A stretch of DNA of 64,000 nt from Verrucomicrobiales bacterium (GCA_024233215.1 JACKPW010000012.1:124001-188000), one strand, 5' to 3'. Shown: positions 27,900 through 36,732, counted from the stretch's first letter. Made by a program: numbers and translations. The notes: generated by a model not told the origin, from the sequence alone.

Positions 27900-28856
27900 C
27901 TACTGGGTCTCCCCGGTGCCCAGTCGCCAGGCGCTCCCCACTCCCAGGATCAGCCAGAGGATGGTCCAGAGACTGAAGCTGGCTTTGAACAGCTCGCCTC
28001 GCACCGCGTCCGAAATCTCCTTGCGCAGGTTCTCCTCGTACTCCGCCTTGGGCGGGCGTCCCTCTGCCAGGTCGCGCAACTCGGGCAGCGACTCCTCACG
28101 GAACGACTGGATGTCCTCGTCCGTGAAGGTCTCGGGGGGCAGTGAGAAGCCTTCCTCGGCGCTCTGGTCCACCAGAAACTGGCGGATCTGGTCGTCCGTT
28201 TCCAGGTTCACCGCCTTCCGGGCGAACGCCATGTGCTGTTCGTAGGTCCCTTCCAGTTCGTTCGCCAGGAGAGTGTTGAACGCGTCCTGGGTGGCCAGAT
28301 ACTCGCCTCCGAGGATCGCCACGAAGGCGCAGCCCGCCGCGATGAAGCCGAGGGTGCGGCTGTACCCGGCACCGAGTACCCGGCAGACAAAACCGGTCAG
28401 GCCGCCGACGCCCCAGGCGACCCAGCCGATTTCATAGCCGGTGGCCTTGATCAGCAGGAACCAGATCATCATCCCGACCAGTGCGCCTCCCACGGCCCCC
28501 ACGGTTCCCATCATCAGGTTGGGTTCCCCGTAAGCCCGTTTCTTCGCCGCGGTCGACGGTGCAGCGGTTGCCCCGGGGCGGGCGGAAGGCGGGCCCGGGC
28601 GTCGCGCCGGTGCCTGGGGTGTTGCCGGCGAGGTCGGTGCCCGGGGTGTCGGAGCCGGAGGCGGATCGTCCGGCAGCGACGCGGTAACGGCCTCCGGCGG
28701 GGCTGCCGCCAGGGCCTCCCGGATGATCTCATTGGCCGCCCCGGTTCCGTCGGCCCCGCACTTGGGACACGCGACCGAGGCTTCCGGCAGAAGCACGGGT
28801 TGGTCGAGGTCGAAACTGTATTTGCTCCCGCAACCGCAGAGGATCTTGACGTTCAC
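27900..28856 (-). CDS. Membrane protein with N-terminal zinc ribbon, unknown function
   Basis: 318 residues. The N-terminus has CGCGSKYSF and CPKCGADG, four Cys able to form a zinc ribbon. Residues about 50-105 are a Pro/Ala-rich linker. Residues about 115-205 contain three or four hydrophobic segments (MGTVGAVGGALVGMMIWFLL, AWGVGGLTGFVCRVLGAG, LGFIAAGCAFVAILGG). A charged helical stretch (about 215-290) follows, and a last hydrophobic segment (FSLWTILWLILGVGSAW) lies near the C-terminus. I do not recognise the family; similar zinc-ribbon membrane proteins occur in Planctomycetes and Verrucomicrobia. It converges with gatB, only 9 bases apart. Confidence 0.8.
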   Translation of the reverse strand: MNVKILCGCGSKYSFDLDQPVLLPEASVACPKCGADGTGAANEIIREALAAAPPEAVTASLPDDPPPAPTPRAPTSPATPQAPARRPGPPSARPGATAAPSTAAKKRAYGEPNLMMGTVGAVGGALVGMMIWFLLIKATGYEIGWVAWGVGGLTGFVCRVLGAGYSRTLGFIAAGCAFVAILGGEYLATQDAFNTLLANELEGTYEQHMAFARKAVNLETDDQIRQFLVDQSAEEGFSLPPETFTDEDIQSFREESLPELRDLAEGRPPKAEYEENLRKEISDAVRGELFKASFSLWTILWLILGVGSAWRLGTGETQ

Positions 28857-28968
28857 GACAGACTCCAGACGTTTGGTTGTTCAAACAACGGGTGGACGGG
28901 AGGAGCTTGGCTTCTGGTGCCCGGTCAGCGCAAGGCGAATTTCCTCACCTGTCCCAACGTGCGAGGTT

Positions 28969-29067
28969 CCGGGAGGGCGAAGCTCCCGCCAAACCAAGCG
29001 GCCCGGCTTCTCCTGCTGGATCGCGTTCAAGGACGGCGGAGGCTCGGCGGGAGCCTTGCCCTCCCGG
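28969..29067. repeat. REP/BIME-like inverted repeat, copy 1
   Basis: Arms CCGGGAGGGCGAAGCTCCCG (28969 on) and GGCGGGAGCCTTGCCCTCCC (to 29067) are complementary with few mismatches and enclose about 55 bp. A second copy of nearly the same element, including much of the loop, lies at 29873-29972. The two copies flank the toxin-antitoxin pair. The rest of the 28857-29103 gap contains nothing else I can identify. Confidence 0.75.
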
Positions 29068-29103
29068 AAGCATGGTGAAGTCAGACCGCCTGCCGCAAAC
29101 GGT

Positions 29104-29550
29104 TCAACCGATGACGTTGCGTCCTTTCAAACCGAACAATGGCGCCGCCTCGAGGAATCGTCGGTCGTTGGAGTAAACCTCCCGGAACCCATGCTCAGCG
29201 GCGCACGCCAGATGCAGCGCATCCGCGGCGCGCAGGAAGAGCGTGGTCGGGGCGGCAGCAAAAACCACTGCCAAACGCTGCTGCACCTTGTCGGAAAGCG
29301 GGAGCCACCGAAAGAGCCCCTCCTCGGTGTCGACCCCGAGTTGTTCCAGCATGGCCCGGAAAATGCCCACGTCCATCCTGCGCTCACGAAAGGCCCGATG
29401 AAGAGCTGCCACCACCTCCGCCTGACCGTGCCACGCGCAAGCCACCACCTGCCCCCTTCCGGCAAGCTCCCGGACCGTCTCAAAGCCCTGGTCCTCCAGG
29501 TAGAGCCGGACCACGTAGCTGCTGTCAAAGAACGGTGTGTCAACGGGCAT
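29104..29550 (-). CDS. PIN-domain toxin, VapC-like
   Basis: 148 residues, typical of VapC ribonucleases. The four acidic residues of the PIN active site are visible: Asp9 in FFDSSYVVRLY, Glu45 in AEVVAALHR, Asp110 in RAADALHLACA and Asp129 in YSNDRRFL. They coordinate Mg and cleave RNA, often initiator tRNA or rRNA. The start overlaps the end of the antitoxin gene by 11 bases, the usual antitoxin-first arrangement with translational coupling. Both genes sit between two copies of a REP-like repeat, which suggests that they form a small accessory island. The sequence looks intact. Confidence 0.88.
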   Translation of the reverse strand: MPVDTPFFDSSYVVRLYLEDQGFETVRELAGRGQVVACAWHGQAEVVAALHRAFRERRMDVGIFRAMLEQLGVDTEEGLFRWLPLSDKVQQRLAVVFAAAPTTLFLRAADALHLACAAEHGFREVYSNDRRFLEAAPLFGLKGRNVIG

Positions 29551-29815
29551 CGCGATCTTCGCTGATTAGTTCAGTGCTGTCGCGATCCCCAGGAGCGGGA
29601 CGAAGCAATCCCGCCTTCGAGGCCCGCTCGAACTCGGGCAGAAGGCGTCGCCGCTCGGAAAAGGTCCGGGGCTTCTCCGGTGGAGTGGTCTGCCCTCCGC
29701 CTAGATCCTGCTCCAATGCCCTTAACACCAAAGTTTTCAACGTCTCACCTCGCTCCACCGCGCGGATCTTCGCCCGCTTGTAGAGTGGCTCGGGGATGTC
29801 AATCGTCGTCTTCAT
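29540..29815 (-). CDS. Antitoxin of VapBC-type pair, ribbon-helix-helix N-terminus
   Basis: 91 residues from the ATG at 29815. The first 40 residues (MKTTIDIPEPLYKRAKIRAV, then ERGETLKTLVLRALEQ) have the beta-strand plus two-helix pattern of ribbon-helix-helix DNA-binding antitoxins. The C-terminal half is Arg/Glu-rich and probably disordered until bound to the toxin. The open frame runs further upstream through the REP-like repeat, but that part is repeat-derived and unlike a protein. It would repress its own promoter, which should lie within or next to the repeat at 29873-29972. Confidence 0.85.
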   Translation of the reverse strand: MKTTIDIPEPLYKRAKIRAVERGETLKTLVLRALEQDLGGGQTTPPEKPRTFSERRRLLPEFERASKAGLLRPAPGDRDSTELISEDRDAR

Positions 29816-29872
29816 GGGAGACAGGTTGCCTTCGATACGGGTTTCCGTCAATCCGTCTGAAGGTACGAGGTC

Positions 29873-29972
29873 CCGGGAGGGCGAGGCTCCCGCCGAGCCA
29901 AACGGCCGGGGTTTCCCTGCCGGGTCGGGCTCAAGGGCGCTGGAGGGTCGGCGGGAGCCTCGCCCTCCTGGG
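29873..29972. repeat. REP/BIME-like inverted repeat, copy 2
   Basis: Arms CCGGGAGGGCGAGGCTCCCG (29873 on) and GGCGGGAGCCTCGCCCTCCT (29950 on). Arm spacing and loop sequence are close to copy 1 at 28969-29067. It lies upstream of the antitoxin gene. Confidence 0.75.
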
Positions 29973-30012
29973 GGTTGAGATTCCGCGCCGGGGGGGGAGC
30001 CGGCTGACGGGT

Positions 30013-30948
30013 TCATTCCGCCGGAGCGATTCGTGCCGAGATGCGCTCGCTCAGCCAGGCGTGGTCGGGACTGTCGGGGACAGACCTGCGACTTACCTTG
30101 CCGTTGATCACCCCGGTGCTGCGGGCGATCCAGTGATGCAATTCGGCACTGCCGTCCGCGTAGGCCACCGTGCCTCCGAAGTCGTGTCGGGTCGACGGCC
30201 AGTCGATCCATTCCGGACGCACCATGCCGAAGCCAAATGACGCATCGTTGATGCTGTAAGCATCCTCATCCCAGAGCACCAGCAATCGGGATGGGGTGGG
30301 CGCGGTGAGATCGGCCAGTTTGCCATACGTGCGCCAAGTGCGACCCACGGTGTGGTTGTGGTTGTTGTCCAGCCAGGCTCCGTCCACCGCGATTTTCCCG
30401 GCCTTGCTGTAGGGATTCGTGCCGACCGCCTGATTCATCGCATAGCTCCGGGCGGCCGGCACCACGCTGCCCTGGCGCGCTGGATCAGCGCCCTGATAGG
30501 CGCCGGTTCGGGTGTCGGCGCCACAGCGGTAGATTTCCTCTTTCGGTCCGGTGTAGGGGACGAGCATGGCCTGCGCGGGGTCGGTGAGGAAATCCGGGTT
30601 GAACTGGCTGTCGCTGTACGGACCTGCCTGACCGATGCACCAATTATGGCCTGGCGTGCGGTTGCCATCCGTGGGGTTCGGGGGAAACCAGCCTTCCTGG
30701 TCGGTGGCATACATCAACCAGCCCTGCATCAGGGTGCGGAGGTTCGAGAGGCAGACGGCGCTTCCCACGTCCTGTCGGCTCTCGGCGAGCACGCCGCGGG
30801 CGGCAAGGCCCAGGAGGCACACCCCGCACAACACGGCCAACAGTTCGATTCGGGTGAAACCCGCCGCCCGACGGGCGGTCCTGCCTGCTGCTTCCAACGC
30901 GCGCCGTTCGGGTCTCATGGTTTCAGTGGCTGCTGGTTTGGCTGTCAT
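30013..30948 (-). CDS. Type II secretion pseudopilin-like protein (prepilin N-terminal methylation motif)
   Basis: 311 residues from the ATG at 30948. A leader of about 30 Arg/Ala-rich residues ends at Gly, followed by FTRIELLAVLCGVCLLGLAA: the prepilin peptidase site with the conserved Glu at +5 and the hydrophobic helix. The remainder has CLSNLRTLMQGWLMYATDQ and a C-terminal GGTVAYADGSAELHHW, typical of the large Planctomycetes/Verrucomicrobia family of secreted pseudopilin-like proteins (DUF1559-related). These genes are numerous in such genomes and usually not clustered with the secretion machinery. Function is unknown; assembly into a pseudopilus is only presumed. Confidence 0.85.
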   Translation of the reverse strand: MTAKPAATETMRPERRALEAAGRTARRAAGFTRIELLAVLCGVCLLGLAARGVLAESRQDVGSAVCLSNLRTLMQGWLMYATDQEGWFPPNPTDGNRTPGHNWCIGQAGPYSDSQFNPDFLTDPAQAMLVPYTGPKEEIYRCGADTRTGAYQGADPARQGSVVPAARSYAMNQAVGTNPYSKAGKIAVDGAWLDNNHNHTVGRTWRTYGKLADLTAPTPSRLLVLWDEDAYSINDASFGFGMVRPEWIDWPSTRHDFGGTVAYADGSAELHHWIARSTGVINGKVSRRSVPDSPDHAWLSERISARIAPAE

Positions 30949-31063
30949 GATGCGTCTGAAGTTGAACCTGCCGTCACAGTGAGAGAACACGTCATCCCGT
31001 ATAGCACGGCAGGGGCCGTTGGCAAGGTCAGGCTGCCAGGCTGCCAGACCTGTTGGGCGGGAC

Positions 31064-31092
31064 TTGAGCCTCCTCAGGTCGGCTGCTACGAT
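31064..31092 (+). promoter_or_regulatory. Predicted sigma-70 promoter for the PD40 protein gene
   Basis: TTGAGC (31064-31069) and TACGAT (31087-31092) are separated by exactly 17 bases. The -10 box lies 17 bases before the ATG at 31110, so the leader would be about 10 bases long with no Shine-Dalgarno sequence. Confidence 0.5.
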
Positions 31093-31109
31093 TTCCTAAA
31101 CACGCTCTT

Positions 31110-34100
31110 ATGGCCGAACTCCAGAGATATGACCGGGCGAACCTCGGGACCACGCCCGCCCCGTCTGTTCAGGGCCCGATCCTGGGGCGGATCGCTTTCA
31201 TCGCCTGCGTGGGCTGTGGTCTGGTCCTGACCGAAACGATGGCGGGTGCGGAACTCCTCTCCCCGGCAGCCATCGTCTCAGCCACGGCCCAGGGGGATTC
31301 GCTGCAGCCGGTGCTCAGTGCGGATGGGCGGAAGCTCCTGTTTCTTAGCGGCGCCCCCGACCTGGTTCCTGAGGATGCGAACGGCGTGGGGATTGATGCC
31401 TTCATTTGTGACCTTGAGACCGGCGGGGTGGAGTTGGTCACTGCCACTCCGGATGGCGCGGGCGCGAACGGCTCGATCCTGTTCGCCACGCTTTCGCCGG
31501 ACGCGCGTCATCTGCTGTTCTTGAGTTCTGCTCCGAACTTCGTGCCGGGCGATGTCAATTCCGCACAAGACATCTTTCTCCGCGACCTCGAAGCCGGCGA
31601 AACCACGCTCGTCAGCGTCAATGCTGTCGGAACAGGCACCGGCAATGCTCCCTCAAGCAGTCCCAGCATGACGGCGGACGGGCGCTTGGTGGTGTTTGAA
31701 AGCGTGGCTTCGGATCTCGTGACGAACGACACCAACGGCTTCAGCGACGTCTTCCTGCGCGATGTGACCGCCGGAACGACCCGGCGCTTGAGCGAGCCTT
31801 CCGAGCATCCGGCGGTTGCGACGAAGCGGTCAGGTCCCTCGTGGGATCCGGTCCTCAGTCCTGATGGGCATTGGGTGGCGTTCACCAGCGACGCCACGAA
31901 TCTGGCCACCGAGGGCGATCTGGAGTCGATCACACTGTTTTCGCACAACCTGTGTCTGACTGAGGCTACCAGCAGTGCTGTCTTTGTCGCATGGTTTGCC
32001 TATTCCTCCTCCTCGAAGCTCACTCCTGACGCCATCGCTTCCAAGGCGTTCTCTCTCGATGGGTCGAACCTGGCTTTTGAAGCGGTGAGAGTTGGCTACT
32101 ACTCCACCGCGGTGGCTTGTGAGTGGTCTTTGGGAGACGTGTCGGCGGCACCCGTGAGCGAGGGGCTGACTGTGGGCGACCACCAAAGGGGGTTCGACCC
32201 TGCGGCGCCACTGCACGCTGCCAGCTCCGGCGACTGGTTCTTCGAGGCGCGGCCCGAGGGGAGCGACTACTGGACCATGCCACACGCAGTCTATCAGGTC
32301 GGCGCGACCCATCCTCCAATTCTGGTCAGCACCAATCAAGTCATGGCCTTGGACCTCGCCGAGCCGGTCCCCTTCGGCGAACTTCTGGGAGCCAGCGCGG
32401 ATGGCAACCGCGTCGCTTTCCTGAGCGCGCTTTCGCCGGACAGCACTTACGCCCGCGATGCGCAACTCACCCTCTACGTGCGGGACCTCGTTTCCGGCGA
32501 GACCCGGCTGATTCCTCGGGATACGGAGGGCGCGCCGTTGGCGGTGAGTGATCTGGGCGGAGTGTCGTTTTCCGAGGACGGGCAGTTGCTTGCTTTCGCC
32601 ACGGCGGAGCCTCGCCTGGTGGAGGGTGACCTGAACCACGCCCAGGACGTCTTTGTGTATGACTGGAACAGCGACACACTCCGATTGATTTCCGCGCGGT
32701 ATTCTCCGGAGTTGCCGGCGCAAACGCTGGGTCGCAGCAGTCTGTCCGACCGCTGTCTCAGCGCCGATGGCCGGTATCTGGTCTTCGCGAGCGAAGCAGG
32801 CAACGTGGTCGCCGGAGATGCCAATGAGGCCACGGATGTTTTCCTGCGCGACCTGGAAACCGGCGCAGTCTCTTTGGTGAGCGTGAACCATGCGGGTGAT
32901 GGCCCGGGCAACGGCCTTTCCCGGGAGCCGATCATCAGCAACGACGGTGAGTGGATTGCCTTTGTCAGTACGGCCTCGGATCTGGTGGCGGGCGATGACA
33001 ACGACCAGCCGGATGTCTTCCTGCAGAACCGGGAGACGGGCGCCATCACGCGGGCCAGCGCCGGGGTTGGAGTGTGGATCGAAGGGCCGGTTGAGTGTGG
33101 TGGCCCGGCGCTGTCATTCGACGGGAACTGGCTGGCGTTCGAAGCCGTCCTGTTGAATGCCGGGGAGTACGACCGGGTGCCTCAGCTCATCCTTTACCAG
33201 CGGGTTTCCGGTGAGACCACGCTCATCGATCAGCACTATCAACCGGCCCTGCCCGGACGCTGGAACGGTGGCTATCACCCCCGGTTTGCACCGGATGGAA
33301 GCACTCTGGTGTTCCGGCAGACCCGGATAAACGATGTCGTCTGGGCGTTGTCGCCGGCGGACCGGCAGCTGACCCGGTTGACCCCGGAAGGCATTGCCGA
33401 GCTGGACAACGACGGTGATGGGTCGTTGACGTTCTCCGCGAATGGCAGGGTCGCGTTCGGCCAGCGGTTGAGTTTCAGCGAGAATCCCGTTCTGGTGCAT
33501 GACCTGGCGACCGGAACTCAGGAGCAGGTCGGGACTTGGGGGGCTTATCCGGCGCTGTCGACGGATGGCCGGTTTCTCGTGTGGAAGGCGCGATTGGGTA
33601 ATTCGGCGACGGGGCCGTGGCAGATTCTCTTCCGCGACCTGGAAGTCGGAGAAGAGGAGCTGATCAGCATCGCGTGGCAGGAAGGTGACGCACCGGCCAA
33701 CGCGGGCTGCCGTCATCCCCATGTCACTCCTGACGGGCGCTACGTGATCTTCAGCAGTTCCGCGAGCAACCTGAATTCCCGAGCCAACAACGGCAAGACC
33801 CAGGTGTTCGCCCGGGACCGACTGCAGGGGAAGACGTTGCTCTTGAGTCTCAGCGGGGAGGGAGCCTGCGCCGACGGCATCGCCACGGAACCGGTGCTGT
33901 CGCCGGACGGTAACGCGGTGTTGTTCACGAGTTTCGCGACCAACGTGGGGGCGCCGGCGGGGTTGAGTCTCGGCGATCTCTACCTCGTGCGGATCGAGGA
34001 TGGGTTGGGTGGTCTCCCCGTGCTGACGATCCGGCGTCCGGGGAGTGGAGAGACGGTCCTGACCTGGGCGGCGGAGGAAGGGGTCGGTTACGCGGTTGAG

Positions 34101-34247
34101 TACCGGGATGATATCGAGACGGACGCCTGGCACAGGTTGGCGGCCGGGATCCTCATTGAAGCCGGACAAGCCACGGCGACGGACGCAGCGGCGCCCCTAA
34201 CGGGCCGCCGGTTCTACCGCGTGGTCGAGGAACCGTCCACCGGGTAG
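31110..34247 (+). CDS. Exported PD40/TolB-like beta-propeller protein with C-terminal FYR domain
   Basis: 1045 residues. A hydrophobic segment at about 26-46 (GRIAFIACVGCGLVLTETMA) acts as signal sequence after a polar N-terminal tail. The body has many repeats of the WD40-like PD40 type: LSADGRKLLFLS, LSPDARHLLFLSS, MTADGRLVVFES, LSPDGHWVAFTS, LSADGRYLVFAS, VTPDGRYVIFSS, LSPDGNAVLFTS, each followed by a VxxDxNxxxDVFLRDL strand, enough for two propellers. The C-terminus (VEYRDDIETDAWHRL ... GRRFYRVV) matches the FYR domain at 3830-4079. Binding partner and role are unknown; many homologues are cell-surface scaffolds. Confidence 0.85.
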   Translation: MAELQRYDRANLGTTPAPSVQGPILGRIAFIACVGCGLVLTETMAGAELLSPAAIVSATAQGDSLQPVLSADGRKLLFLSGAPDLVPEDANGVGIDAFICDLETGGVELVTATPDGAGANGSILFATLSPDARHLLFLSSAPNFVPGDVNSAQDIFLRDLEAGETTLVSVNAVGTGTGNAPSSSPSMTADGRLVVFESVASDLVTNDTNGFSDVFLRDVTAGTTRRLSEPSEHPAVATKRSGPSWDPVLSPDGHWVAFTSDATNLATEGDLESITLFSHNLCLTEATSSAVFVAWFAYSSSSKLTPDAIASKAFSLDGSNLAFEAVRVGYYSTAVACEWSLGDVSAAPVSEGLTVGDHQRGFDPAAPLHAASSGDWFFEARPEGSDYWTMPHAVYQVGATHPPILVSTNQVMALDLAEPVPFGELLGASADGNRVAFLSALSPDSTYARDAQLTLYVRDLVSGETRLIPRDTEGAPLAVSDLGGVSFSEDGQLLAFATAEPRLVEGDLNHAQDVFVYDWNSDTLRLISARYSPELPAQTLGRSSLSDRCLSADGRYLVFASEAGNVVAGDANEATDVFLRDLETGAVSLVSVNHAGDGPGNGLSREPIISNDGEWIAFVSTASDLVAGDDNDQPDVFLQNRETGAITRASAGVGVWIEGPVECGGPALSFDGNWLAFEAVLLNAGEYDRVPQLILYQRVSGETTLIDQHYQPALPGRWNGGYHPRFAPDGSTLVFRQTRINDVVWALSPADRQLTRLTPEGIAELDNDGDGSLTFSANGRVAFGQRLSFSENPVLVHDLATGTQEQVGTWGAYPALSTDGRFLVWKARLGNSATGPWQILFRDLEVGEEELISIAWQEGDAPANAGCRHPHVTPDGRYVIFSSSASNLNSRANNGKTQVFARDRLQGKTLLLSLSGEGACADGIATEPVLSPDGNAVLFTSFATNVGAPAGLSLGDLYLVRIEDGLGGLPVLTIRRPGSGETVLTWAAEEGVGYAVEYRDDIETDAWHRLAAGILIEAGQATATDAAAPLTGRRFYRVVEEPSTG

Positions 34248-34394
34248 CCGCGGACGTCAGTCCGCGCAGATCTTCCGGAAGCGAAGGGAGGCCACGGCGT
34301 TTTCCGTGGGGGTCAGCGGCGGTTGGGCGTTCGATGGGGATCTGCGTTCGGTGGGATTGTCTGAGAGATTCGCGCCGACTGTACGTGGGCGGCT
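34245..34394. repeat. Pair of REP-like palindromes in inverted orientation
   Basis: TAGCCGCGGACGTCAGTCCG (34245 on) and, inverted, the core CGCGCCGACTGTACGTGGGC (within 34367-34394) are both related to the palindrome at 23006-23036. Together they form a BIME-like unit between the PD40 gene and the next gene. Confidence 0.55.
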
Positions 34395-34413
34395 GCGTGA
34401 CGGGCGCCTTGAA

Positions 34414-35799
34414 ATGGGGCATGATCCTGCCGTGCGCAGGTGGTTCATCCGGGTGGGCGCCCTTCTTCTCGGAGTGGGGCTGATTGTTCTGGTCGTCATG
34501 CTGGTGCGGGCGGCGCCCCCGCGGAGCGTGACGCTGGCGAACGGAGTTCTGCTCGATTATCGCGGGGCGACGTTTGGCACGAACCACGTGATGCCGGGAG
34601 TATCCCGGTTGGCCCGGCTGTTGCCCCGGCCGCTTCGTTCGTGGTTTGGTCTGGACCGGCCGGGCCAGTCCTTCCGGTCGGACAGTCCCCTGCTGGCGGT
34701 GTGGCTGGACGACGATCCCGTCGTGGCCACGAACCGGGTGGGACGGTCGGGCATGGTGATCCTGCTGGCGGACGAGCATGGGGTTCAGGCGGGGGAGGAG
34801 ACCTGGCACAGTTTGTGGCCCGCCGGGCAGGGCGGTGGTGGCTCGTTCAACCTCCAATTCCGGGTGTTGCCGCGGAGAAGTCGCGAGCTTGCCCTGCGGT
34901 TCTACGACGAGGGTGGTGGCATGGCGCGGTCGTTCCTCGGGGAACTGACCTTCTCCAATCCTGCGTATACCAACGCGCCGATCTGGGACGCGGAGCCGCT
35001 GCCGGTTACGCGGACCAACGATGCCTTGGACTGCCAGTTGTTGGCGTTGGTCAGCGGGGTCAGTCACCATACCCGCCTGCGGAGCACGGATGCCGGCACG
35101 GTTTTCGAGAACTCCGCGGCGGAGCCCGGAGAACGCCCGCAGGCGGTCGGGTTGTTCCACTTCACTGAAGCGGGTCAGCCCGGCACGAACTGGGTGGTGG
35201 GCAGTGTTCTGCTGGCGGATGCGACCGGGAATTCGCTGAGCTGCGGGTCCAGTTCCTATCATTGCAGTGGCGACCGGGTGGCGCATCGGTTTGGGTCGAT
35301 TCTCTGGCCTGACGAGGTGTGGGACATGACGGTCTGGGCGAAACGCACGATGACGGCGGCGTTCTCGGAGGAGGAAACGATCCTGCTGCCGGACATTGTC
35401 GTGCCGGCGCTCGGGGAGACAAACCGGCTCGAACGCGTGTTCCAGTCGCAGGGGATCGAGGTGCGGGTCGAGCAGTTTGTGCATAACCCGTCCCCGTCGC
35501 CGGGCGGCTATTCGATGGACGACCTCACGCATCTGCGGGTGGAGTTGTCGGAGTTGCCGGAGGGGATGTACTTCGAGTTGGCGGAACTCCGGGATGATCG
35601 GGGGCGGCGGTTGCTCAGCAGCGGTTGGTCGCGAACCCACGGCAAACCCACGGTGACCACCTTCTCGGTTGAGAAGGTGCCGGAAGGAGCGAAGACGGTG
35701 ACCGCGCGGCTGGTGTTGCAGAAGGGAAGGCGGTATGAGTTCCGGGTGCAGCCGGAGAGGGTGGGAACGAATGGCTTTCGGATGGAAGTGGCGGAGTAG
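34414..35799 (+). CDS. Membrane-anchored protein of unknown function
   Basis: 461 residues from the ATG at 34414; a GTG at 34432 would also fit, and the frame is open upstream through the repeat unit. One N-terminal transmembrane segment (about residues 12-32, VGALLLGVGLIVLVVMLVRA) is followed by an extracytoplasmic region. Two parts are visible: residues about 40-180 with strand-rich sequence, and residues 330-460 rich in charged strands (EVRVEQFVHNPSPSPGGYSM, HLRVELSELPEGMYFELAEL). I do not recognise a family. The gene follows the PD40 gene with a BIME-like repeat between, so co-transcription is possible but not shown. Confidence 0.7.
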   Translation: MGHDPAVRRWFIRVGALLLGVGLIVLVVMLVRAAPPRSVTLANGVLLDYRGATFGTNHVMPGVSRLARLLPRPLRSWFGLDRPGQSFRSDSPLLAVWLDDDPVVATNRVGRSGMVILLADEHGVQAGEETWHSLWPAGQGGGGSFNLQFRVLPRRSRELALRFYDEGGGMARSFLGELTFSNPAYTNAPIWDAEPLPVTRTNDALDCQLLALVSGVSHHTRLRSTDAGTVFENSAAEPGERPQAVGLFHFTEAGQPGTNWVVGSVLLADATGNSLSCGSSSYHCSGDRVAHRFGSILWPDEVWDMTVWAKRTMTAAFSEEETILLPDIVVPALGETNRLERVFQSQGIEVRVEQFVHNPSPSPGGYSMDDLTHLRVELSELPEGMYFELAELRDDRGRRLLSSGWSRTHGKPTVTTFSVEKVPEGAKTVTARLVLQKGRRYEFRVQPERVGTNGFRMEVAE

Positions 35800-35827
35800 C
35801 GGCGACGGGGGTGAACAGCGGGGGGGC

Positions 35828-35885
35828 AAGCGACGGGAAGGACTCAAGGGACCCAAGGGGCTGCCTGCTTCTGTCGCTTGAGTCC
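35828..35885. repeat. Small inverted repeat beside the four-helix-bundle pseudogene
   Basis: AAGCGAC (35828-35834) pairs with GTCGCTT (35873-35879), and GGACTCAAG (35840-35848) with CTTGAGTCC (35877-35885). The pairings overlap, so alternative hairpins are possible. Role unknown. Confidence 0.4.
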
Positions 35886-35896
35886 GTGAGGTCCCT

Positions 35897-36694
35897 TTAC
35901 CCGCTTTGCTGGCGGACACGGGCGGTCATGCGCGAACGTGTCATCCGTTCACGAAGCCCACCTTCCCTGAGAAAATCCTGCTCCAGGCGCCGGAGTTGAT
36001 GGTCGAGCAGGTAGCAGGTGACCTTGATCAGGCCGGCGATCACGTTCGCACAGATGGCCGGGTCCCGGTGCTCGAGGCCTTTGCGGAACGTGTCGTAGTT
36101 CGCGCCGGGCGTGCGGTTGAGGCGACGCAGGCGAAGCGCGAAGGGGTGGCGGGAGGGCCATTCCTCGATGGCACGGTTGCGCATGAAATCCCGGTAGTCC
36201 TCCAGCAGTTTCCTGAACCTAGAAAAAGCAGTTGAACCGCAGATCGACACAGATAGACGCAGATACCCAAGGACTTGCGCGATTTTCGCGTCACACCCAA
36301 TGGGTGAAGACATCCGGCGGACGTGGGGGGCTCACGTCGAGGGACTTATCTGCGTTCATCCCCGTTCATCTGCGGTTTCCAGGCTGAAACTTGCTTTTGC
36401 CACGCCGGTGAGCTTGATCTCGGCCTCCTTGGAGGTGCCGCTGGCGGCGCTGCCCTCCAGGATGTTCTGTTTGCCGGAGCGGGCGGCCTGAATCATCTGA
36501 TCGCGGGTGCGGGAACGGCGGTTGATGAAGCGGTCACAGAAGTGGAGCGTGGCGTCGCAGACCACGAGCGCTTTCTGGTAGGAGAGGAGTTGTTGGTATC
36601 CGCCATGGGGCGGGATGAAACCCGGAGCTCCAGGGAATGAACGAAAGGCCCTTTCGTCGCCTGGTCCTGTCCCTTTGGTCTCTTCAGGTGGCAT
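35897..36694 (-). pseudogene. Four-helix-bundle (S23/IVP-like, 'suffix domain') gene split by an insertion
   Basis: The N-terminal half (36694 down to about 36388) reads FIPPHGGYQQLLSYQKALVV, CDRFINRRSRTRDQMIQAAR, SGKQNILEGSAASGTSKEAE, the conserved helices of four-helix-bundle proteins encoded in some 23S rRNA intervening sequences. The C-terminal half (about 36225 down to 35897) reads LLEDYRDFMRNRAIEEWPSR and ends ARVRQQSG, continuing the same family as its suffix region. Between them, where a direct join from AKAS into LLEDY is expected, lies a repeat element (36235-36378) carrying stop codons. Both halves are in the same frame, so an insertion rather than a frameshift explains the break. 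The halves show no other damage, which suggests a recent event. Confidence 0.8.
36235..36378. mobile_element. MITE-like insertion with CAGAT-periodic terminal repeats
   Basis: Left end AACCGCAGATCGACACAGAT continuing to 36267, and right end CTTATCTGCGTTCATCCCCG continuing to 36378, are imperfect inverted copies. On the left CAGAT recurs every 10 bases (36240, 36250, 36260). The element is about 144 bp, has no gene, and interrupts the four-helix-bundle gene; the true left boundary may reach about 36218. No target-site duplication could be set with certainty. Confidence 0.7.
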
Positions 36695-36732
36695 GGTGAA
36701 TGAGGAGCGGACAATATGTCGGGAAGCTGGTC

